From a virus, in IMG/VR virus record IMGVR_UViG_3300043773_001175, positions 1 to 45,449 of that record: a stretch of 45,449 nucleotides of DNA; one strand, written 5' to 3'. The position numbers and the translations under genes were made by a program. Shown here one piece after another: positions 40,257 to 45,449 of this stretch (the stretch's first letter is position 1; the number at the start of each line of letters is the position of its first letter). The notes below the pieces were generated by a model, which saw only the letters and a list, made by a program, of their open reading frames with translations, was not told where the DNA came from and did no database searches.

Positions 40257-40605
40257 TCTTACTGGTTGCGCAAGTTTTAATCTTTTTGGCGAAAAGGTAA
40301 AACCAATTGAGGTTGTTTCAAAACCTGTAGAAAAGACACGACTTGACATAGCAAATCCTGATCCAATAAAAACGAAGCCAATAGAGTGGGTTGTTATAAC
40401 ACCTGAAAATTTAGATGAAGTGTGGAAAAGATTAGAATCGAAAAATCAAAATTTAGTTTTATTTGCTTTGACTGATGATGGATATCAACAACTAGCAATA
40501 ACAATAGCAGATTTACGTAATTTAATAAATACACAAAGAACAATTATTCTTAAATATAAAGAATATTACGAACCTCCGAATCCACCAAAAGAAGCGAAAA
40601 AGTAA
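40177..40605 (+). CDS. Outer-membrane lipoprotein spanin (o-spanin)
   Basis: Starts inside the i-spanin gene in another frame, overlapping it by 80 nt. The signal segment contains SLILITNLLLLTSLTGC, with lipobox LTGC at ~27-30. The mature part holds VVITPENLDEVWKRLES and the block LINTQRTIILKYKEYYEPP, which is the typical end of T4-type o-spanin-like proteins. It should be anchored in the outer membrane and bind the i-spanin across the periplasm. The start at ATG 40177 lacks a clear ribosome-binding site; coupling to the i-spanin gene is likely. Confidence 0.75.
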   Translation: MQLNQVKSIKSAHRSLILITNLLLLTSLTGCASFNLFGEKVKPIEVVSKPVEKTRLDIANPDPIKTKPIEWVVITPENLDEVWKRLESKNQNLVLFALTDDGYQQLAITIADLRNLINTQRTIILKYKEYYEPPNPPKEAKK

Positions 40606-40610
40606 ACAGC

Positions 40611-40934
40611 ATGGACTCATCAGAAAGACTTGCAAAAGTGGAAGCACAAGTAGAATCATTAAAAGAAGATATGTCTGAGGTTAAGGCAGACATAAAAGAC
40701 ATTCACTCTAGAATTACAACAGGCAATAGAGAAATTATGCAAAAAATTGATGACAAAATTGATGATCTTGCCAAATCTGACAAAGCACAACATGAGATGT
40801 TAAAAACTACTATGGATAAAGTAACAGAAAGAGTTGATGTTTTGGAAAAGTGGAGATGGATGATTGTTGGTGGAGCAATTGTTCTTGGATATTTGATTGC
40901 TCAAATGGAGCTTTTTACGAATATCTTTAAATAG
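40611..40934 (+). CDS. XhlA/holin-like membrane protein (107 aa)
   Basis: A coiled-coil-rich N-terminus (ERLAKVEAQVESLKEDMSEV) is followed by a C-terminal transmembrane helix (~82-100, WMIVGGAIVLGYLIAQ). This layout (cytoplasmic coiled coil plus a C-terminal membrane segment) matches the haemolysin XhlA family, which accompanies phage lysis genes. It directly follows the spanin pair, so a holin or lysis-regulator role is reasonable. Confidence is moderate because the family is defined mainly by architecture. Confidence 0.6.
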   Translation: MDSSERLAKVEAQVESLKEDMSEVKADIKDIHSRITTGNREIMQKIDDKIDDLAKSDKAQHEMLKTTMDKVTERVDVLEKWRWMIVGGAIVLGYLIAQMELFTNIFK

Positions 40935-40998
40935 AACTACATCAAACCCAACACTGGTATTTTACAATATTCGACAATTAATGTCAAATAAAATTTAG

Positions 40999-41024
40999 AA
41001 GGCAAGAAAAACTTGCCTTTTTTT
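40999..41024 (+). terminator. Rho-independent terminator
   Basis: AAGGCAAG 40999-41006 with CTTGCCTT 41012-41019 (8 bp), loop AAAAA, then T-run to 41024. It ends the lysis unit; the region 40935-40998 shows nothing else notable. Confidence 0.9.
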
Positions 41025-41041
41025 CATTATGATAGTATAAT
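41013..41041 (+). promoter_or_regulatory. Sigma70-like promoter overlapping the terminator
   Basis: TTGCCT 41013-41018 (inside the terminator), 17-bp spacer, TATAAT 41036-41041. The predicted start falls about at ATG 41048, implying an almost leaderless gp61 transcript. Confidence 0.55.
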
Positions 41042-41047
41042 GATACT

Positions 41048-42064
41048 ATGTTATATATCGATCTTAAATACGTCTCCCAACTTAGTTCAAAACTTCGCAA
41101 TTTTAAGCAGACGAATACACACACATTTAATTTTTCTTGTCCTTTCTGTGGGGATAGTAAAAAGAACAAATTAAAAGCACGTGGGTACGTTTATTCAAAC
41201 AAAAATGATTTGTTTTATAAATGTCATAACTGCGGTGTAAGCACGAATAGTGGAAATTTGATTAAGCAAGTAGACCCTTACTTGTATGAACAATATGTTC
41301 TGGAGCGTTATCAGTCTACTGCAAATAAGAGTGTTTCTCATAAAAAAATAGAGTATCCAGAGACAAAACCAGTGTTTGCAGAGCTGAAAGATGAGACTTT
41401 AGAGGGGTTGCGTAGAATTGATACCTTACCCCCAACGCATCCTGCTAAACTATACGTGCAATCTCGTTTAATACCAGAAGAAAAATTTAATCTACTTTTT
41501 TATTGTCCAAAGTGGAAAAAATATGTAAACAGTGTTAAATATACATACACCTCGGAAGAAGAAAACGAACACCCTCGCCTAGTGATCCCATTTTTTAATG
41601 ACCATGGTAAAGTTTTCGCATTTCAAGGTAGAGCTTTTGGTAATGAAGATCCACGTTATATGACGATTAAATTGGATGATAACATGGAGAGAATTTTTGG
41701 TTTAGAGAGAGTTGACTTCAGTAAAAAAGTTTATGCTGTTGAAGGACCAATAGATTCTTTATTCATTGAAAACTCTATTGCTGTAGCAGGTGCAAGTTTT
41801 GATTCTCATTATCTTCGTAGTTTATTAAGTAACTTAATTGTTGTGTTTGATAATGAACCAAGAAATAAAGAATTATGTAAACAGATTGAAAAGTGTATTG
41901 ATATTGGTTATACTGTTTCTCTTATGCCAGAAACAGGATATAAAGACATTAACGATTTAGTCAAAGCAGGTTGGGATGTTGATAAGATTATGAATTTAAT
42001 TGATGAACATACAACTTGTGGATTAGAAGCAAAGGTGCGATTTAATCAATGGAAGAAAATTTAA
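41048..42064 (+). CDS. 61: DNA primase gp61
   Basis: A 338-residue protein (T4: 342). The N-terminal zinc ribbon is C31/C34 in SCPFCGDSKKN and C59/C62 in KCHNCG. The Toprim-type catalytic core carries VYAVEGPIDSL with E232 and VVFDNEP with D268. gp61 synthesises lagging-strand primers and works with gp41. No Shine-Dalgarno is seen before ATG 41048 and the promoter at 41013 would start there, so the mRNA may be leaderless. It lies at a distance from gp41, unlike T4. Confidence 0.95.
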   Translation: MLYIDLKYVSQLSSKLRNFKQTNTHTFNFSCPFCGDSKKNKLKARGYVYSNKNDLFYKCHNCGVSTNSGNLIKQVDPYLYEQYVLERYQSTANKSVSHKKIEYPETKPVFAELKDETLEGLRRIDTLPPTHPAKLYVQSRLIPEEKFNLLFYCPKWKKYVNSVKYTYTSEEENEHPRLVIPFFNDHGKVFAFQGRAFGNEDPRYMTIKLDDNMERIFGLERVDFSKKVYAVEGPIDSLFIENSIAVAGASFDSHYLRSLLSNLIVVFDNEPRNKELCKQIEKCIDIGYTVSLMPETGYKDINDLVKAGWDVDKIMNLIDEHTTCGLEAKVRFNQWKKI

Positions 42065-42126
42065 ATATACCCATACTTGAGAATGAAGAGATGTGGGCTA
42101 GTAGAGTAATTGATGAGGAGAAATTT

Positions 42127-42804
42127 ATGAAAGTCGAGTTAATCTCTTATTCACAACCAGCAGAATATTTTGCTGAAAATATGACAGAACTTGTTGCTTT
42201 TTGTGCACGTGTAAGTAATCCTTCAAACCAAGCAAATAAAGAAACAAGCGAAAAATTAATCAAGTATTTGATTAAGAATCAACATTGGTCGCCACTTGAA
42301 ATGGTAAATGTTTGTTTAGAAATTGAAACTACACGTGATATTGCTAGACAGATGTTGCGTCATCGTTCGTTTTCTTTTCAAGAGTTTTCGCAGCGTTACG
42401 CTGACCCAACACAAGATTTAGATTTTGTCATTCGTGAGGCAAGACTTCAAGATACAAAAAATCGTCAAAACAGTATTGAGATATCTATTGAAGATGACGA
42501 TAATAGACGTCTGGCATATCAGTGGCAACAGATGCAAAAGAATGTTATTGAAAAAGCAAAAGAAGCATATACATGGGCAGTTGAACATGGTATCGCAAAA
42601 GAACAAGCCAGAGCAGTTTTACCAGAAGGCAACACAGTAAGTCGTTTGTATATGAATGGCACATTAAGATCTTGGATTCACTATATACAATTACGTTCAG
42701 GTAATGGCACACAAAAAGAACACATTGAGATTGCTAAGGCATGCGCTAAAGTAATCGCTACAGTTTTCCCCCTATCAAAAGAATTTATCGCACAGGAGCA
42801 ATAA
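42127..42804 (+). CDS. thyX: Flavin-dependent thymidylate synthase ThyX
   Basis: A 225-residue protein. The start at 42127 is favoured by GAGGAG (42115-42120) and by the typical beginning MKVELIS; the frame is open upstream to an ATG at 42049 without ribosome-binding site. The ThyX signature RHRSFSFQEFSQRY begins at R78, and LRSWIHYIQLRSGNG is also typical. It makes dTMP from dUMP with FADH2 and methylenetetrahydrofolate, unlike ThyA/T4 td. The 62 nt between gp61 and this start hold only that possible N-terminal extension. Confidence 0.95.
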   Translation: MKVELISYSQPAEYFAENMTELVAFCARVSNPSNQANKETSEKLIKYLIKNQHWSPLEMVNVCLEIETTRDIARQMLRHRSFSFQEFSQRYADPTQDLDFVIREARLQDTKNRQNSIEISIEDDDNRRLAYQWQQMQKNVIEKAKEAYTWAVEHGIAKEQARAVLPEGNTVSRLYMNGTLRSWIHYIQLRSGNGTQKEHIEIAKACAKVIATVFPLSKEFIAQEQ

Positions 42805-43238
42805 TGAAAACAATATCCTTCCTAGTTTTATCCTTACTTACAACAGTGGCATTGGCTAAAGAAATTAAACCTGTTGGCTACGATTGGAAAGTTTTGCGTG
42901 TTCTTGATGGTGATACAGTAGAAGTTGAAGCAAAATTTTTACCAGCACCATTAAAACCAGTATTAAAAATTCGTGTTCTTGGTGTTGATACACCAGAAAA
43001 AGCACCACGTGCTAAGTGTGAAGCAGAAAATGCTAAGGCGCAGATGGCAACCAAATTAACAAAAGAAGCAATTGCTAACGCAAAAACAATTAAAGTTTAT
43101 ATCGTTGAGTGGGATAAATACGGTGGTCGTGTTCTTGGTGATGTGTTAATTGATGGCAAACAGTTAAGCACAAGACTCATTGAAGCAGGTTTGGCTCGTG
43201 AGTATTACGGAGAAGCAAAACAATCTTGGTGCAATTAA
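42804..43238 (+). CDS. Exported staphylococcal-nuclease-like nuclease
   Basis: AGGAG precedes ATG 42804. A signal peptide (~1-18, MKTISFLVLSLLTTVALA) leads a staphylococcal nuclease-like (SNase) OB fold. RVLDGDTVEV, IRVLGVDTPE with Arg and Glu at the active site, and WDKYGGRVLGDV with a third catalytic Arg are all present. A C-terminal LIEAGLAREYYG matches the family. Calcium-dependent cleavage of DNA and RNA is expected, in the periplasm. It lies between ThyX and NrdA, so nucleotide scavenging or destruction of incoming DNA are plausible roles. Confidence 0.85.
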   Translation: MKTISFLVLSLLTTVALAKEIKPVGYDWKVLRVLDGDTVEVEAKFLPAPLKPVLKIRVLGVDTPEKAPRAKCEAENAKAQMATKLTKEAIANAKTIKVYIVEWDKYGGRVLGDVLIDGKQLSTRLIEAGLAREYYGEAKQSWCN

Positions 43239-43257
43239 ACTGTTTGGAGAAATATAA

Positions 43258-45057
43258 ATGGATGTGGTACATGGTATTAGGGTCGACTTCACCCGAGACA
43301 ATCTATTTGATGCATTGGGTATCAAAAGATTACAAGAAAGTTACATGAGAGATGATGAACAATCTCCACAACAAAGATTCGCATTCGTATCGTCAAAGTT
43401 CGGTTCGAATCCTGAGCATGCGCAAAGATTATATGAGTATTCCTCACGTCATTGGCTCTCTTATAGCACTCCCATTTTATCTTTTGGGCGCAGTAAGCGT
43501 GGCATGCCTATTAGTTGTTTTCTCAACTATATTGAAGATACTGCAGAGGGTCTAGTTGATAATCTTTCTGAAACTAATTGGTTATCTATGCTTGGTGGTG
43601 GGGTTGGTATTGGCTTTGGTATCCGTTCAGCAGATGACAAATCTACTGGTGTCATGCCTCACCTCAAGATCTATGACGCCAGTTCTTTGGCATACCGTCA
43701 GGGTCGTACTCGTCGTGGCTCTTATGCTGCTTACCTTGACATTAGCCACCCTGACATTATAAATTTTTTGGAGATGCGTAAGCCAACAGGTGACCAAAAT
43801 ATGCGTTGCCTGAATCTACACCATGCCATCAATATTCCTGATACATTTATGCAAATTATTGAAAAATGTATGCTTGATCCAGAAGCAGATGATTCTTGGG
43901 AATTAAAAGATCCACATAGTGGAGAAATAAGAGAAGTTGTTTCTGCTCGTGCGTTGTGGCAACAAATTTTAGAACTACGTATGATGACTGGTGAACCATA
44001 TCTCCATTTTATCGACACTTCTAATCGTCAATTGCCTCAGTGGTTAAAAGAAAAAGGATTGCGCATCAATCAATCCAATCTTTGTTCAGAAATTATTTTA
44101 CCAACAAACGAAGAAAGAACTGCTGTTTGCTGTTTATCTTCATTAAACTTGGAGTATCATGATGAGTGGAAAGATGACCCATTATTTCTCAGAGACGTTG
44201 CCGAAATGCTTGATAATGTCCTTCAGTATTTCATTGACAATGCTCCTGATGTTATCAGTCGTGCAAAGTATAGTGCAGCCAGAGAGCGTTCTATTGGTAT
44301 CGGTGCTCTTGGGTACCATGCTTATTTACAAAGGAACAACATTCCTTGGGAATCTGCTATGGCAGTCGGAAGAAACATAAAAATATTTAAAAGTATTAGA
44401 GAGGGGTTAGATCGTGCGAATAAAGAACTGGGATTGGAGCGTGGCGAAGCTCCTGATGCTAACGGCACTGGTAATCGTTTTAGTCATCTTATGGCTATTG
44501 CTCCCAATGCTTCTTCTTCCATTCTCATGGGCAATACTAGTCCTTCTATTGAACCTTTCCGTGCTAATGCTTATCGTCAAGATACTCTTAGTGGTTCTTC
44601 GTTAAATAAAAACAAATATCTTGACAAAATTATTCAGGAGAAATGCGATAATGACATCACTGCAACCTTGGACTATAACGAAATCTGGTCAAGCATTATT
44701 GCGAATGATGGTTCCGTCCAACACTTGGAAATTCTGGATGAATGGACAAAAGACGTATTTAAAACAAGTATGGAAATCGATCAGCGTTGGCTCGTTCAAC
44801 ATGCAGCCGATCGACAAGAATATATTGACCAAGCCCAATCTCTCAATTTATTCTTCAGACCCGATGCGAATGTTAAATACATCCACGCAGTACACTTTCA
44901 AGCATGGAAAGAAGGATTAAAAACTTTATATTACTGTCGCAGTGAAAAGATTGGCAAAGCAGATAAAGTCGCAAAGAAGATCGAACGACAAGTTATTGAA
45001 GAAATCGATCTTAAAGCATTGGCCGAAGGAAACGAATGTTTAGCATGTGAGGGATAA
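43258..45057 (+). CDS. nrdA: Ribonucleoside-diphosphate reductase large subunit NrdA
   Basis: A 599-residue class I alpha subunit, shorter than E. coli NrdA (761) because the N-terminal ATP-cone regulatory domain is missing. Active site: C87 in ISCFLNY; N274, C276 and E278 in QSNLCSE; the redox partner C291 in AVCCLSSLNL; Tyr pair in LYYCRSEK. A C-terminal C-x2-C (CLACEG) would interact with thioredoxin or glutaredoxin. It reduces NDPs to dNDPs for DNA synthesis; the beta subunit NrdB should lie outside the window. GGAGA precedes ATG 43258. Confidence 0.95.
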   Translation: MDVVHGIRVDFTRDNLFDALGIKRLQESYMRDDEQSPQQRFAFVSSKFGSNPEHAQRLYEYSSRHWLSYSTPILSFGRSKRGMPISCFLNYIEDTAEGLVDNLSETNWLSMLGGGVGIGFGIRSADDKSTGVMPHLKIYDASSLAYRQGRTRRGSYAAYLDISHPDIINFLEMRKPTGDQNMRCLNLHHAINIPDTFMQIIEKCMLDPEADDSWELKDPHSGEIREVVSARALWQQILELRMMTGEPYLHFIDTSNRQLPQWLKEKGLRINQSNLCSEIILPTNEERTAVCCLSSLNLEYHDEWKDDPLFLRDVAEMLDNVLQYFIDNAPDVISRAKYSAARERSIGIGALGYHAYLQRNNIPWESAMAVGRNIKIFKSIREGLDRANKELGLERGEAPDANGTGNRFSHLMAIAPNASSSILMGNTSPSIEPFRANAYRQDTLSGSSLNKNKYLDKIIQEKCDNDITATLDYNEIWSSIIANDGSVQHLEILDEWTKDVFKTSMEIDQRWLVQHAADRQEYIDQAQSLNLFFRPDANVKYIHAVHFQAWKEGLKTLYYCRSEKIGKADKVAKKIERQVIEEIDLKALAEGNECLACEG

Positions 45058-45060
45058 ACG

Positions 45061-45449
45061 ATGAATTATGATGATTTAAATATAGATTATGATGAATTAC
45101 ATCAATGGACAAAAAAATATATAGAAGAAAAATGTTTGATAAGAAATAGATGGATGCCTGGAAAAATTCCAGGAACATCATATACATGGATTTTTTATTT
45201 AAGAAATGGTTTGTTTAACCATGAATTTTTATCTGCCGTATCGCAAATGTATCTATATAAAATAAAACAAGAAGTTGGACATTTTGATTTTCAAATAGCA
45301 GGATTAGAAACAGGATCAACACCATTATTGGCAGGCATACCATTGATAAGTAGAGTTTTTAACTTAGATATAAATTCGTTTTCAATTAGAAAAGAACAAA
45401 AAACATATGGTCTTTTAAATTGGATAGAAGGTATACCAAATGAAAAACC
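45061..45449 (+). CDS. Orotate phosphoribosyltransferase-like protein, 5' part (continues past window)
   Basis: The frame starts at ATG 45061, three nt after nrdA, with GTGAGGGA upstream, and stays open to the end (~130 codons). FQIAGLETGSTPLLAG resembles the strand-loop of type I phosphoribosyltransferases, and SIRKEQKTYG with IEGIP resembles the Arg-Lys-Glu-x-Lys segment of orotate PRTases. It would transfer phosphoribosyl to a pyrimidine base. The PRPP-binding motif is expected just beyond the window. The assignment is tentative. Confidence 0.6.
   Translation, partial: MNYDDLNIDYDELHQWTKKYIEEKCLIRNRWMPGKIPGTSYTWIFYLRNGLFNHEFLSAVSQMYLYKIKQEVGHFDFQIAGLETGSTPLLAGIPLISRVFNLDINSFSIRKEQKTYGLLNWIEGIPNEK

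Noticed and set aside
42049-42126. Upstream in-frame ATG for ThyX
   Set aside because: There is no ribosome-binding site, it overlaps gp61, and ATG 42127 has GAGGAG and a family-typical beginning.
43400-43415. GGTTCGAATCC as a tRNA T-arm
   Set aside because: It lies inside nrdA, and no acceptor stem or anticodon arm can be formed around it.
1-45449. CRISPR arrays, insertion sequences, integrase and attachment sites
   Set aside because: I saw no regularly spaced repeats, transposase or integrase motifs in any part of the window.

Overview
The window is part of a T4-superfamily (contractile-tailed) bacteriophage genome. The core is a T4-type replisome: sliding clamp gp45, clamp loader gp44/gp62, translational repressor RegA, DexA-like exonuclease, family B polymerase gp43, UvsX recombinase, gp41 helicase and gp61 primase. 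Nucleotide genes (ThyX, NrdA, a phosphoribosyltransferase-like fragment) and virion genes accompany it. Every credible gene is on the + strand and most neighbours touch or overlap. A two-component spanin pair points to a Gram-negative host. Phasin-like, Hsp20 and Dps-like genes and small exported Lys/Ala/Pro-rich proteins hint at a polyhydroxyalkanoate-storing, perhaps freshwater betaproteobacterial host; this is inference.

Layout. 1-2.8 kb: end of an AAA+ ATPase gene and small conserved phage genes. 2.8-7.1 kb: a CobT-like VWA/HExxH protein, a CobS/MoxR-like AAA+ ATPase and a small protein sharing the ATPase's N-terminal domain, each behind a near-consensus sigma70 promoter. 7.1-8.7 kb: HTH protein, dATP/dGTP diphosphohydrolase, Cys/His protein and Asp/Asn-hydroxylase-like dioxygenase. 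8.7-11.2 kb: gp45-gp44-gp62-RegA. 11.2-16.3 kb: accessory block with two exported small proteins, a frame-broken ORF, a probable structured RNA with its own late promoter and terminator, phasin-like and Hsp20 genes, and conserved small genes. 15.7-21.5 kb: DexA, gp43, UvsX, gp41. 21.5-25.1 kb: JBP/TET-type dioxygenase, a conserved Trp-rich protein and a GT4-like glycosyltransferase. 25.2-40.9 kb: metallopeptidase-like protein, ligase-like enzyme, fibre/structural proteins, putative capsid-targeted multi-domain proteins, Dps, and a lysis cassette. 41-45.4 kb: gp61, ThyX, exported SNase-like nuclease, NrdA and the start of a phosphoribosyltransferase gene.

The most notable observation is that gp43, the JBP/TET dioxygenase and the glycosyltransferase all end in nearly the same C-terminal peptide, L-(D/E)-(E/D)-F-F-A. 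In T4 and RB69 the polymerase C-terminus is the peptide that binds the gp45 clamp. This suggests a DNA base-hypermodification pathway (oxidation, then glycosylation) tethered to the replication clamp so that new DNA is modified behind the fork. Other leads are the structured RNA at about 12.1-12.34 kb, stem-loop/promoter cassettes with an invariant 17-bp spacer, and a set of proteins with T4-like capsid-targeting N-termini and gp21-type cleavage motifs.
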